From NCBI RefSeq assembly GCF_030163795.1, contig NZ_JASJOF010000007.1, positions 177,989-241,988 of the forward strand: a stretch of 64,000 nucleotides of DNA, given 5' to 3'. The notes beneath the pieces are model-generated. The model was not told the origin of the DNA. It made no database searches and saw only the letters and a program-made list of their open reading frames with translations. The stretch comes from Roseicyclus marinus (GTDB lineage Bacteria > Pseudomonadota > Alphaproteobacteria > Rhodobacterales > Rhodobacteraceae). Position numbers and translations under genes: made by a program. Positions 32,600 through 43,002 of this stretch are shown here, piece after piece; the stretch's first letter is position 1, and every line of letters starts with the position of its first letter.

Positions 32600-32734
32600 G
32601 GTGGTCGGGTCTTGGAGATGTGCCAGACCTGCGTAGCGGGCGATGGCGCGGGATGCACCCATGTTTTCGTCGGCCGGGGGTCGGTTTTCGGGAGGATGTG
32701 CGCGTGGCGGGCCGGGACCGCCCGCCCTGCCGGG

Positions 32735-33361
32735 TCAGCCGGAGCGGGCGAGCAGGCGCATCAGGGTGTCGATATGTCCGTCCCTGAGGTCCGTGACTGG
32801 AAAATACCGGTCGAGGTCGGCGAAGGTCGCGAACATCTCGCGCGAGAGGGAAAGGGTCACGATCGGCCCGAAGACGAGATGCAGGAAGAGTTTGGGGTCT
32901 AGGTCGTTGAAATGGCCGCTGCGCACCCCGTCCGCGATGATGCGGGCAAGGATCTGGTGCTGGGGGGCGATGTAATCGTCGTGGAAGGAGCGGGCGACGG
33001 AAGGAAAGGCGCGCGACACCTCGGCGATCAGGGGCGACATGCGCCCCACCGGCGAGGTGATGATCGTGTCGTAGAGCGCCATCAGCGCCGCGCGCATCTT
33101 GTCGGGCGGTGGTGTGGAGGGATCTTCGGCGATGGTCCGAAGCTGGGACAATTCGGCGGCATAGCCATCGGTGACGCAGGCCGCGAAGAGATCCTCCTTG
33201 CCGGGAAAGTGGTGGTAAAGCGACGCCTTGGTCAGGCCCGCCGCCGCCGCGACCATCGACATGGAGGTCGCGGCAAAGCCGTTTTCGAGAAAGAGGCGCG
33301 TCGCGATCTCGACGATCTCGTGCCGACGCGTGCCGGCGCGTGTTTTCTGCAGCTCTGCCAT
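32735..33361 (-). CDS. TetR/AcrR family transcriptional repressor
   Basis: A 208-residue regulator. The N-terminal helix-turn-helix is clear (IVEIATRLFLENGFAATSM, then LTKASLYHHFPGKEDLF, residues about 12-55), followed by a ligand-binding helical domain. It is divergent from an RND efflux adaptor/permease pair with a perfect palindrome in between, so it very likely represses both itself and the pump until an inducer binds. The ATG at 33361 gives the standard N-terminus MAELQKTRAGTRRHEI. Confidence 0.93.
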   Translation of the reverse strand: MAELQKTRAGTRRHEIVEIATRLFLENGFAATSMSMVAAAAGLTKASLYHHFPGKEDLFAACVTDGYAAELSQLRTIAEDPSTPPPDKMRAALMALYDTIITSPVGRMSPLIAEVSRAFPSVARSFHDDYIAPQHQILARIIADGVRSGHFNDLDPKLFLHLVFGPIVTLSLSREMFATFADLDRYFPVTDLRDGHIDTLMRLLARSG

Positions 33362-33388
33362 TGACTGGGACCTTCTCCCTCCTAACCT

Positions 33389-33406
33389 ACCAACCGGTCG
33401 GTTGGT
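33389..33406. promoter_or_regulatory. palindromic operator between tetR-type gene and RND genes
   Basis: ACCAACCGGTCGGTTGGT is a perfect inverted repeat with eight-base arms and a two-base centre, 28 bases from the repressor start and about 30 bases from the adaptor start. The form is typical of AcrR-type operators. Confidence 0.8.
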
Positions 33407-33436
33407 TTGTTCTCCCCGACGGGAAGATGGTTTGCA

Positions 33437-34507
33437 ATGATGAAGTTTCAACGGATGGTTTTGGGGGCCTGTGCCGCGGCGGGTCTGGCCCTGTCGGCGC
33501 CGATTGCCCCGGCGCAGGAGGATCGGGCGGCGCCGATCCCTGTCCGCACGCTGGTTCTGACTGCGCCCGAGGCCGCGGTCGCGCGACAGTTTTTCGGGCA
33601 GGTGGCGGCGCGCGATACCGTGGAACTGGCCTTCGAGGTCGGGGGCAGGCTGGACCACGTGGACCTGGTCGAGGGCCGCGCGGTGAGCCAAGGCAGTCTG
33701 CTTGCCGCGCTGGAGCTAGGGCCGTTCGAGCGGGCGGTGGAGCGCGCGGCGCTGGATCTGGCGCAGGCGCAGCGCGATCTTGATCGCGCCGCGACGCTGG
33801 CCGCGCGCAACGTGGCCGCGACGGTCGATGTGGACATGCTGCGGACGGCGCGGGACCTGGCCGATGTGGCGCTGCGCGATGCGCGGGCCGCGCTGGAGGA
33901 TGCGCGGCTTGTCGCGCCGTTCGACGGGATGATCGCGGCGCGGCTGACCCATGCCGAGGCCATCGTCGAGCCGGGACAGCCGGTCGTGCGGCTGCATGAC
34001 CTGTCCGAACTCCGCGTCGAGGTTGATCTGCCGGAGCGCGTGTTGCGCGCGGTCGGTGACCCCGAGGCGGTGACGTTTGTCGGTCTTTTGCCCGGGGGCG
34101 GGGCGGAATTTCCGCTGGCGCTGCGCGAATTCCGGGCCGAGACGGGACCGGTGGGGCAGAGCTACAGGGTGTCGCTTGCAGTTCTGGGCGAGGATTTGCC
34201 GCCGCTGTTGCCGGGGCAGAGCGTGGTGGTGCGGGCGGAACTGCCCGTCGCCGAGCCGGGGCCGGTTGTGCCCGCGACCGCCATCGCGACGACGCCCGAA
34301 GGGGCGACATATGTCGTGGCGGTGGAGGCTGGCGATCCGGGCCTCGTCGCGCGGCATGTCGCGGTCGATGTGGGCGCGCCGACCGGCAGCGCGCTGGTTG
34401 TCGAGGGGGTGGAGACCGGGGCCGAGATCGTGGCCATCGGGGCGCAGCAGGTGCCGGACGGTGCGCCGCTGGCCCGCTACGCGGGTCTGATCGGCGGATC
34501 GGAGTGA
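33437..34507 (+). CDS. RND efflux periplasmic adaptor subunit (HlyD/MFP family)
   Basis: Links an inner-membrane RND pump to an outer-membrane channel. The 356-residue protein has a signal peptide (cleaved near APAQ, about residue 27), a split lipoyl-like half ELAFEVGGRLDHVDLVEGRAV, a short alpha-helical hairpin (about 90-140), and the second half with APFDGMIAARLTHAEAIVEPGQPVV. ATG 33437 is chosen because the in-frame ATG 30 bases upstream overlaps the operator region. The stop overlaps the permease start (GTGA). Confidence 0.9.
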   Translation: MMKFQRMVLGACAAAGLALSAPIAPAQEDRAAPIPVRTLVLTAPEAAVARQFFGQVAARDTVELAFEVGGRLDHVDLVEGRAVSQGSLLAALELGPFERAVERAALDLAQAQRDLDRAATLAARNVAATVDVDMLRTARDLADVALRDARAALEDARLVAPFDGMIAARLTHAEAIVEPGQPVVRLHDLSELRVEVDLPERVLRAVGDPEAVTFVGLLPGGGAEFPLALREFRAETGPVGQSYRVSLAVLGEDLPPLLPGQSVVVRAELPVAEPGPVVPATAIATTPEGATYVVAVEAGDPGLVARHVAVDVGAPTGSALVVEGVETGAEIVAIGAQQVPDGAPLARYAGLIGGSE

Positions 34508-37500
34508 GAGCCTTGCAGATCGCGCGTCTGGCCATCGAACGGCCGCTGTATACCTGGCTTCTGATCCTGTTTTGCGTCTTTGGCGGATTGGCGGGCTATG
34601 TCGGGGTCGGCAAGCTGGAGGATCCGGCCTTCACGCTGAAATCGGCGCTGGTTCTGACCCCCTATCCCGGCGCGACGGCGCAGGAGGTTGCCACCGAGGT
34701 TTCGGAGGTTTTGGAGGCGGAATTGCAGCAGATGGGGGAGGTGGCGACGATCACCTCGTCCAACCGGCCGGGCCTGTCGGTGATCGAGGTCGAGGTGCGC
34801 GACACATTTGGCGGGGAGGAATTGCCCCAGATCTGGGACGATCTGCGCGACCGGATCGCCGATGTCGCACCGGACCTGCCGCCCGGAGCCCTGACGCCGA
34901 TGTTCAACGACAGTTACGGCGATGTCTTCGGGCTGCTCTATGCCGTGTCGGCGCCCGGTTACGGCGATGCCGATATCCACCAGATCGCAAGTTTTCTGCG
35001 GCGCGAGGTGGCGGCGGTGCCCGGTGTCGCCAATGCGGAACTGCGCGGGCTGCCGGAAGAGGCGATCCATGTCGAGCCGTCGAGTGCCACGCTGGCCGCG
35101 CTGGGCGTGCCGCCCGCCGCGATCCTTGGGGCGATCACGCAGGCCGATGCCCTGTCGCCCGCGGGGTCGTTGTCGCAGGGGCGCAGCGATCTGCGCGTCG
35201 AGGCGCCCGCCCTGCAAGACAGCGCCGCCGAGATCGGGGCGTTGAGCTTTGGCCATGCGGGCGAGGTCCTGAACCTGACGGATCTGGCGCGGGTGACGCG
35301 GGGGACGGTGGACGACCCCGGGCAGATCATCCGCCACAACGGTGTCGCGGCCTTCACGCTGGGGATTTCGGGGCTGACATCGGAGAATATCGTCACGGTC
35401 GGCGCGGCGGTCGAGGCGCGTCTGTCGGAGATCGCGCAGCTTTTGCCGGTCGGGGTCACGATCGACCCGATCTACGAGCAGCACCGCGTCGTGGCCGAGG
35501 CCAATGGCGATTTCGTGGTGAACCTTGCCCTGTCGGTCGGTGTGGTGATCGGGGTGTTGGCGTTGTTCATGGGGTGGCGGGCGGCCGTGGTGGTGGGCGG
35601 CACGCTGTTCCTGAACGTCACCTTCACATTCTTTTTCATGAATCTTTTCGACATCAAGGTGGAACGGATCAGCCTTGGCGCGCTGATCATCGCGATGGGG
35701 ATGCTGGTCGACAATGCCATCGTGGTGGCCGAGGGGATGCAGGTTCAGATGCGGCGGGGCCGTCGCGCCGCGCAGGCCGCGGCCGAGGTCGCGCGGCGCA
35801 CGCAGGTGCCGCTTTTGGGGGCTACGATCATCGGGATCCTCGCCTTTGCGGGGATCGGGTTGAGCCCGGACAGTTCGGGGGAATTCCTGTTTTCGCTCTT
35901 TGCGGTGATCGGCATATCGCTGTTGCTGTCGTGGTTGCTGGCGGTCACGGTCACGCCCTTGCTGGCCAGCTATTTCTTTCGCGTCGACACGCGGGCGGAT
36001 GCCGCGGACCCCTATGACACGGCGTTTTTCCGGGCCTATGGCCTGGTCGTGCGCGGCGCGTTGCGCCTGCGGTACCTGGTGCTTGTGGGACTGATCGGGG
36101 CCTTTGTCGCGGGCGGGTCCGCGATGGGGCTGGTCAAGCAGCAATTCTTTCCGCCCGCGACGACGCCGTTGGTTTACCTGAATTACATGGCCGCGCAGGG
36201 CACGTCGATCGCGGCGACCTCGGAGGATCTGGCGCGGATCGAGGGTTGGCTTCTGGAGCGGGAGGAGGTGACGGCGGTGACCACCACCGTCGGCGGGCCG
36301 ATGACCCGGTTCTTGTTGACCTACACGCCCGAGGATCCGAACCCGGCCTATGGCCAGATCGTGATCCGGGTCGAAGATCATACGCAGATCCCGGCCCTGC
36401 GCGACGCGCTGTCGGCCTTTGCGGCCGAGGAGGTGCCATGGGCCGAGACGCGGGTGCAGCAGATCATCTACGGCCCGCCGGTGGGGGCCGATGTCGAGGT
36501 GCGGCTGAGCGGGCCGGATGCGGTCGTCCTGCGCGGGTTGGCCGCCGAGGCGCAGCGCATCCTCGAGACGGAGACCGACCTGTTGACGGTGGAGCGGACC
36601 GATTGGCGCGACCGCGAGCTTGTCACCCGGCCCATCTTTGCCGCCGACCGCGCGCAGGCGCTGGGCATCGCGCGCGGGGATGTGGCGCAGGCCGTGGCCT
36701 TGGCCACCGACGGGGTGCAGGCGGGCGCGATCCGCGAGGGCGATCGGCTGATCCCGGTCATCGTGCGGACCCCGCGCGCCGAGCAGGTGCCCGGTGCCGA
36801 GCTTGTCGACCAATTGGTCTATGCCCCGGTGGCGGACCGCTTCGTCAGCCTGGACCAAGTGGTGGACGGGTTCGAGGTGATCGCCCGCGACACGCTGGTG
36901 CAGCGCCGCAACCGGGTGCCGACGATCAGCGTGCAGGCTTTCGCAAAGGCCGATGTGTTGCCGGCGCAAGCCTTTGCCGAGGTCCGCGCCGCCATAGAGG
37001 CGATGGAGCTGCCGCCCGGATACCGGATGGCGTGGGGTGGCGAATACGAGAGCGCGTCGACGGCGCAGGCGAGCCTCGGGCGGCAGATGCCGCTGGCCTT
37101 CGGCGCGATGTTGCTGATCACGCTCTTGCTGTTTGGCAAGCTGCGCCAGACGCTGGTGATCTGGACGGTGGTGCCGATGGCGGTCACGGGGGTGGGGCTG
37201 GGCCTGTTGTGGACCGGCTTGCCGTTCAGCTTTACCGCGCTTCTGGGGCTGTTGAGCCTGTCGGGGATGCTGATCAAGAACGCCATCGTTCTGGTCGAGG
37301 AGATCGATGCGCAGAAGGCCGAGGAGGGGCTGTCGCAGGACGAGGCCATCGTCACCGCCTCGATCAGCCGCCTGCGGCCGGTCCTCTTGGCAGCGGCGAC
37401 CACGATCCTGGGGATGACGCCGCTGTTGTGGGATGCGTTCTTTGCCTCGATGGCGGTGGCGATCATGGCGGGATTGGGCTTTGCCTCGGTCCTGACGCTG

Positions 37501-37632
37501 ATCGGGGTGCCCGCGATCTACCACAGCTACCTGCGCCGCGAACGACGCGCGGGCCAAGCGGCCGTGCGTGGGGCAGAGGGGCGCGCACCGGCGGAGGGCA
37601 TGGCGCGGCGCGACCGGCTGGCCGCGGAATAG
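34504..37632 (+). CDS. RND efflux permease
   Basis: Proton-driven inner-membrane pump of 1042 residues with the typical 12-helix, two-loop RND layout. The proton-relay helix 4 motif GMLVDNAIVVAEGM is intact (Asp near residue 400), and the C-terminal half contains LSLSGMLIKNAIVLVEEID, as in AcrB-like pumps. The GTG start overlaps the adaptor stop. No outer-membrane factor gene follows, so a shared TolC-like channel is probably used. The substrate is unknown; control by the divergent TetR protein is likely. Confidence 0.94.
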   Translation: MRALQIARLAIERPLYTWLLILFCVFGGLAGYVGVGKLEDPAFTLKSALVLTPYPGATAQEVATEVSEVLEAELQQMGEVATITSSNRPGLSVIEVEVRDTFGGEELPQIWDDLRDRIADVAPDLPPGALTPMFNDSYGDVFGLLYAVSAPGYGDADIHQIASFLRREVAAVPGVANAELRGLPEEAIHVEPSSATLAALGVPPAAILGAITQADALSPAGSLSQGRSDLRVEAPALQDSAAEIGALSFGHAGEVLNLTDLARVTRGTVDDPGQIIRHNGVAAFTLGISGLTSENIVTVGAAVEARLSEIAQLLPVGVTIDPIYEQHRVVAEANGDFVVNLALSVGVVIGVLALFMGWRAAVVVGGTLFLNVTFTFFFMNLFDIKVERISLGALIIAMGMLVDNAIVVAEGMQVQMRRGRRAAQAAAEVARRTQVPLLGATIIGILAFAGIGLSPDSSGEFLFSLFAVIGISLLLSWLLAVTVTPLLASYFFRVDTRADAADPYDTAFFRAYGLVVRGALRLRYLVLVGLIGAFVAGGSAMGLVKQQFFPPATTPLVYLNYMAAQGTSIAATSEDLARIEGWLLEREEVTAVTTTVGGPMTRFLLTYTPEDPNPAYGQIVIRVEDHTQIPALRDALSAFAAEEVPWAETRVQQIIYGPPVGADVEVRLSGPDAVVLRGLAAEAQRILETETDLLTVERTDWRDRELVTRPIFAADRAQALGIARGDVAQAVALATDGVQAGAIREGDRLIPVIVRTPRAEQVPGAELVDQLVYAPVADRFVSLDQVVDGFEVIARDTLVQRRNRVPTISVQAFAKADVLPAQAFAEVRAAIEAMELPPGYRMAWGGEYESASTAQASLGRQMPLAFGAMLLITLLLFGKLRQTLVIWTVVPMAVTGVGLGLLWTGLPFSFTALLGLLSLSGMLIKNAIVLVEEIDAQKAEEGLSQDEAIVTASISRLRPVLLAAATTILGMTPLLWDAFFASMAVAIMAGLGFASVLTLIGVPAIYHSYLRRERRAGQAAVRGAEGRAPAEGMARRDRLAAE

Positions 37633-37669
37633 GCGGGGCCTCGGGAAGACAGGCAGGGAAAGAGCGCCG

Positions 37670-38242
37670 ATGGCGGCCAAGGATGTGGGAAAGGTGGAGG
37701 TCCGTTCGGCCAGCGACCTGTGGGCGTGGTTGGAGGCCCATCATTGTCAGCGCGAGAGTGTGTGGCTTGTCACGTGGAAGGCCGCTTTCCCCGAGCTTTA
37801 CGTGTCGCGCGACGAGGTTCTGGATGCGCTGTTGGCTTATGGCTGGATCGACGGACGGCGGATGAAGCTTGATGCCGATCGCACGATGCAATTGATCGCG
37901 CCGCGCAGCCAAGAGGTCTGGGCGCGGAGCTACAGGGACAGGTTCGCGCGGCTTGAGCGGGAGGGTCGGGTGAAACCGGCGGGGCGGGCTGCGTTCGAGC
38001 GCGCGCGGCAAAGCGGGCTACTGGAGGCGCTGGAGGCGGTGGATGCGCTGGAGGAGCCCGACGATCTGGTCGCGGGGTTGGCGGCGGCAGGCGGGCTTGA
38101 CTGGTGGCGCGCGGCTGCGCCGTCCTATCGGCGCAACATCCTGAGATGGATCGCCACGGCCAAGCGGCCGGAGACGCGGGCCAAGCGGATCGGCATCGTG
38201 GCGGATCATGCCGCCCTCGCGCGGAAGGTGCCGCAATACTAG
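37670..38242 (+). CDS. YdeI/OmpD-associated family protein
   Basis: A 190-residue cytoplasmic protein. The N-terminal part contains ESVWLVTWKAAFPELYVSRDEVLDALLAYGWIDG, matching the YdeI-like family. The C-terminal part with APSYRRNILRWIATAKRPETRAKRI is the bacteriocin-resistance/OmpD-associated region (consensus YRRxxLRWIxxAKRxETRxKRI). A GGGAA ribosome site precedes ATG 37670. Biochemical role is not established. It lies 37 bases after the RND permease and may be co-transcribed. Confidence 0.82.
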   Translation: MAAKDVGKVEVRSASDLWAWLEAHHCQRESVWLVTWKAAFPELYVSRDEVLDALLAYGWIDGRRMKLDADRTMQLIAPRSQEVWARSYRDRFARLEREGRVKPAGRAAFERARQSGLLEALEAVDALEEPDDLVAGLAAAGGLDWWRAAAPSYRRNILRWIATAKRPETRAKRIGIVADHAALARKVPQY

Positions 38243-38297
38243 GGGCGGGTGGTCGGACCTGTGGCGGCGGGCGCGGGGCCGCGCCAGCGCCGCCCCG

Positions 38298-39188
38298 TCA
38301 GACGAGCATCCGGCGCGGATCGGCGATCAGCTTTGCATAGTGGGACAGGAAGCGCGCGGCATCGGCCCCGTTGATGACGCGGTGGTCATAGGAGAGGTCG
38401 AGCGGGACCATGGGCACCGGGCGCGGCGTGTCGCCGTCCCAGACGGTCACGGTTTCGGTGCGCGTCAGGCCGAGGATCGCCACCTCGGGCGGGTTCACGA
38501 TGGGGGTGAAGGCCGTGCCGCCGATGCCGCCCAGATTGGTGATGGTCATGGAGGCGCCGCCCATGTCCTGCGGGCCGATCTTGCGGACCTGCGCGCGGGC
38601 GGCGAGATCGGCGATCTCGGCCGCGATGGTCCAGAGCCCCTTGCGGTCGGCGTCGCGGATGACGGGGACCATCAGGCCATGTTCGGTATCCACGGCGATG
38701 CCGATATGGACGTAATCCTTGAGGATCAGTGTCGTCCCGTCGGGCGAGAGCGAGGCGTTGAACCGGGGAAAGGCGCGCAAGGATCGCGCCAGGGCCGCGA
38801 CATGGAAGGCCAGCGCCGTCAGCTTCACGCCGCGCCCCTCGGCCTCGGGTTTCCAAGCTTTGCGCAGTCCTTCGATCGCGGTCATGTCGGCGCGGTCGTG
38901 ATGGGTGACGGCAGGGATGAGCGCCTGCGCCGCCGCGAGGTTGCGGGCGGCGACCTGCGCGAAGCGGCTCATGGGTTCGTGGGTCACCGGGCCATGGGCG
39001 GAATGATCCACATCCCAATAGGCGGTATCGGCGGCGGGGGCTGCCGGACCGGGGGCGGCGCGATCCGCGCCCTCCAGATCCTCGGGGCCGAGCGTGGTGC
39101 GCCCGAGGCGCTGCGCCAGCGCGTCGATGTCGATGCCCTTTTCCAGCGCGAGACGCCGGGTCGTGGGGCTGGCCGAGATATCGCTCAT
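38298..39188 (-). CDS. 2-oxoacid dehydrogenase E2 acyltransferase, catalytic subunit without lipoyl domain
   Basis: Transfers an acyl group from lipoamide to CoA. From ATG 39188 the 296-residue protein starts with a subunit-binding-domain-like segment (SPTTRRLALEKGIDIDALAQ, residues 7-26) and then a complete catalytic domain: IPAVTHHDRADMTAIEGLRK near 91 and the active-site YDHRVINGADAARF with His269. The lipoyl domain present at the N-terminus of ordinary E2 proteins is absent; a separate double-lipoyl protein is encoded two genes upstream. Last gene of the minus-strand dehydrogenase operon, 11 bases after the aldehyde dehydrogenase gene. Confidence 0.9.
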   Translation of the reverse strand: MSDISASPTTRRLALEKGIDIDALAQRLGRTTLGPEDLEGADRAAPGPAAPAADTAYWDVDHSAHGPVTHEPMSRFAQVAARNLAAAQALIPAVTHHDRADMTAIEGLRKAWKPEAEGRGVKLTALAFHVAALARSLRAFPRFNASLSPDGTTLILKDYVHIGIAVDTEHGLMVPVIRDADRKGLWTIAAEIADLAARAQVRKIGPQDMGGASMTITNLGGIGGTAFTPIVNPPEVAILGLTRTETVTVWDGDTPRPVPMVPLDLSYDHRVINGADAARFLSHYAKLIADPRRMLV

Positions 39189-39199
39189 GGCTGTTTCCC

Positions 39200-40624
<1,425 letters not shown>

Positions 40625-40641
40625 CTGGGTTATCCCCCGCG

Positions 40642-42006
40642 TCAGAGCAGGTGGCGGAGCGGCTGCTCCATCCGGCCTGCGAATTCGGTCAGAAGCGCGA
40701 TAGCGGCCTCGGTGGAAAGCTGGTCTGCGGCGCATTCCAGCGTGATCGACAGGCCCGCACCGTCCGGGGCAAGCGTCAGGACGGGCGCATCCTCGGCCCC
40801 CATCGCGACACTGGCCACGCGCGTGGCGCGCAGGTCGCGGAGCCGGAGCGCGGGCGGCGCGTCGGTCTCGGTTTCGGTGACGCCCCCCAGCGCACGGCCC
40901 GGCGGCACGGTGAAGTGTCGCGTGGTGCCGAACCGGTCGACCGCGATCGTGACGGGGTCAGGGCGGCCAAGGCTCGCCCCCGCAAGGCCTGCGAGGATCG
41001 CATCGGCATCGGTGAGCGACAGGTCGCGCGCGGCCCATGCGGCAAAGGGGGTCAGCCCGTCCGCGGGGCACAGCGCCGTCAGGCGGCGGGAGGCCGCGGC
41101 CTGTGCCCGGGTTTCGTTGGGCGTGACCGCGGGCAGCGCCCGGAGCGTGTCGAGATCGGCGACATGGAAAGGCTGGGGATGTCCGGCCTCTGCCAGCCGG
41201 GCGAGGTCAAGCCCCTGTTCCCGCGCGAGGCGGCGGGCCTTGGGCGAGGCGAGGATGCGACCGCCCGATGGTGTGGGGGCGGCGGCAGCCGGGGCCGGTT
41301 TGGCGGCAACGGGTGCCGATTTGGCCGGGGCCGTTTCGGTCCGGTCCGCCTTGGACTGGTCCGGTTTCGCGCGAGCCCTGGGCGCTTTGTCCTTGAGCGC
41401 GCGGGCGACGGGGGCCTTGGGCTCCATATCCGACAAGATCGCCACGGGCGCGCCCACGGGCACGTCCTCTCCCGGTGCGGCCAGTGTCGCGGCAAGCCAG
41501 CCTTTGCGGCCAGCCTCCACCTCCATCGTGCTCTTGTCGGTCTCGACCTCGAAGAGGATATCCTCCGGCTCCACGGCATCACCCGGGGCCTTGAGCCACG
41601 ACACCAGAAGGCCGCTGTCTTGCGCCATGCCCAGTTGCGGCATGGTGATTTGATGGCCCTCGGGCAGGATGTCCTCGGCCGCGGGCGTCTCGGCCGGGGC
41701 GGCTTGGGCGGTTTGGGCGGCTTGGGGGGCGGGGGCGTCGCCTGCGTCGTCCGGCCCCGTCTCCTCGGGGCTGTCGGTGATGCGGGCGATGACCTGACCC
41801 ACGGGCACATCCGCGCCCTCGGGATAGGCCACGCCGGTCAGGTAGCCGTCAGCGGGGCTTTCGACCTCCATCACGGCCTTGTCGGTTTCCACCTCGAAGA
41901 GCGCGTCGCCTTTGGTCACGGCCTCGCCCGGCGATTTCAGCCAGGACACGATCTTGCCCGCATCCTGCGCCATGCCGAGCTGGGGCATGGTCACGTCACG
42001 CGGCAT
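40642..42006 (-). CDS. double-lipoyl E2-like scaffold with degenerate catalytic domain
   Basis: A 454-residue protein with two lipoyl domains, each with the modified Lys in an ETDK context (Lys43 in VETDKAVMEVES, Lys158 in VETDKSTMEVEA), joined by an Ala/Pro linker. A peripheral subunit-binding domain follows (about 250-290, SPKARRLAREQGLDLARLAE). The last 150 residues resemble an E2 core in outline but lack the DHRxxxG active site, so they should be catalytically dead. It probably carries acyl groups for the separate catalytic E2 encoded downstream. The start overlaps the E1-beta stop by 11 bases. Confidence 0.85.
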   Translation of the reverse strand: MPRDVTMPQLGMAQDAGKIVSWLKSPGEAVTKGDALFEVETDKAVMEVESPADGYLTGVAYPEGADVPVGQVIARITDSPEETGPDDAGDAPAPQAAQTAQAAPAETPAAEDILPEGHQITMPQLGMAQDSGLLVSWLKAPGDAVEPEDILFEVETDKSTMEVEAGRKGWLAATLAAPGEDVPVGAPVAILSDMEPKAPVARALKDKAPRARAKPDQSKADRTETAPAKSAPVAAKPAPAAAAPTPSGGRILASPKARRLAREQGLDLARLAEAGHPQPFHVADLDTLRALPAVTPNETRAQAAASRRLTALCPADGLTPFAAWAARDLSLTDADAILAGLAGASLGRPDPVTIAVDRFGTTRHFTVPPGRALGGVTETETDAPPALRLRDLRATRVASVAMGAEDAPVLTLAPDGAGLSITLECAADQLSTEAAIALLTEFAGRMEQPLRHLL

Positions 42007-42991
42007 CTGTCATCTCCCCGGCGCAGAGACTGCGGGCCTTGGCGGCGACGGCCTCGGGGGTGGGCACGGTCAGATCCTCGAGCGCGGGGCTGAAAGGGAC
42101 GGGCACATCCATCGCGCCCATCCGCACCACCGGCGCATCGAGGTGGTAAAAGGCCTTTTCGTTCAGGCGGCTGGCGATCTCGGCGGTCACGCCATAGCTT
42201 TGGTGGCCCTCGTCGATCACGATGGCGCGGCTGGTCTTTTTCACGCTGTCGAGCAGGGTCTTCTCGTCCAAGGGCACGATGGTGCGGGGGTCGATCACCT
42301 CGGCCTCGATACCTTCTTGTGCAAGAAGGGCGGCGGCCTTTTCGGCCACTTGCACCATCGACGAGGTGGCGATCAGGGTGATGTCGCGCCCTTCGCGCTT
42401 CACGTTGGCGACACCGAAGGGTATCAGGTATTCCTCCTCCGGCACGGGCGCCTTGTCTTGGTACATCAGCTTGTCTTCGAAGATGACGACCGGGTTGTTG
42501 TCGCGGATGGCCGTCTTCATCAGGCCCTTGGCCTCGTAGGCCGATGATGGCAGCGCGACCTTGAGGCCGGGGATATGGGCCACGAGCGCCTGCAGGGATT
42601 GCGAGTGCTGCGCCGCCGAGCGCCGCGTCGCGCCAAGGTTGGTGCGCAGCACCATCGGCACGGTCAGTTTGCCGCCCGACATGTAATGCTGCTTGGCCGC
42701 CTGATTGCAGAGCTGGTCCATCACGAGATAGATGAAGTCGCCGAACATCAGGTCGACGACAGGCCGCGCGCCGGTCATCGCGGCGCCCACCGCCATGCCG
42801 ACGAAACCGGGTTCGGAAATCGGCGTGTCGATGACGCGGGACGTGCCGAATTCTTCTACAAGACCGGACAGGACCTTGAAGGGCGTACCCGCCTCGGCCA
42901 CGTCCTCGCCCAGAATGAACACGGTCGGATCGCGGCGCATTTCCTCGGCCAGCGCCTCGTTCACGGCTTGGGACAGGGTGATTTCCCGCAT
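41996..42991 (-). CDS. 2-oxoacid dehydrogenase E1 component, beta subunit
   Basis: Beta subunit of a thiamine-diphosphate-dependent E1 (pyruvate, branched-chain or acetoin dehydrogenase type). The 331 residues begin MREITLSQAVNEALAEEM, with FILGEDVAEAGTPFKVL, DTPISEPGFVGMAVGAA (conserved ThDP-site Glu) and the C-terminal DAPVVRMGAMDVPVPFS typical of the family. AGGAGAG lies before ATG 42991. The alpha-subunit gene precedes it after 11 bases. Substrate class is not fixed by sequence; acetoin-type is my best guess. Confidence 0.93.
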   Translation of the reverse strand: MREITLSQAVNEALAEEMRRDPTVFILGEDVAEAGTPFKVLSGLVEEFGTSRVIDTPISEPGFVGMAVGAAMTGARPVVDLMFGDFIYLVMDQLCNQAAKQHYMSGGKLTVPMVLRTNLGATRRSAAQHSQSLQALVAHIPGLKVALPSSAYEAKGLMKTAIRDNNPVVIFEDKLMYQDKAPVPEEEYLIPFGVANVKREGRDITLIATSSMVQVAEKAAALLAQEGIEAEVIDPRTIVPLDEKTLLDSVKKTSRAIVIDEGHQSYGVTAEIASRLNEKAFYHLDAPVVRMGAMDVPVPFSPALEDLTVPTPEAVAAKARSLCAGEMTDAA

Positions 42992-43002
42992 CGTCTCTCT
43001 CC

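Noticed and set aside
34477..37680. A 1067-codon minus-strand frame opposite the RND permease
   Set aside because: Shadow of the permease reading frame; Arg/His/Gln/Asp-rich composition and no motifs, while the plus strand encodes an intact RND pump.
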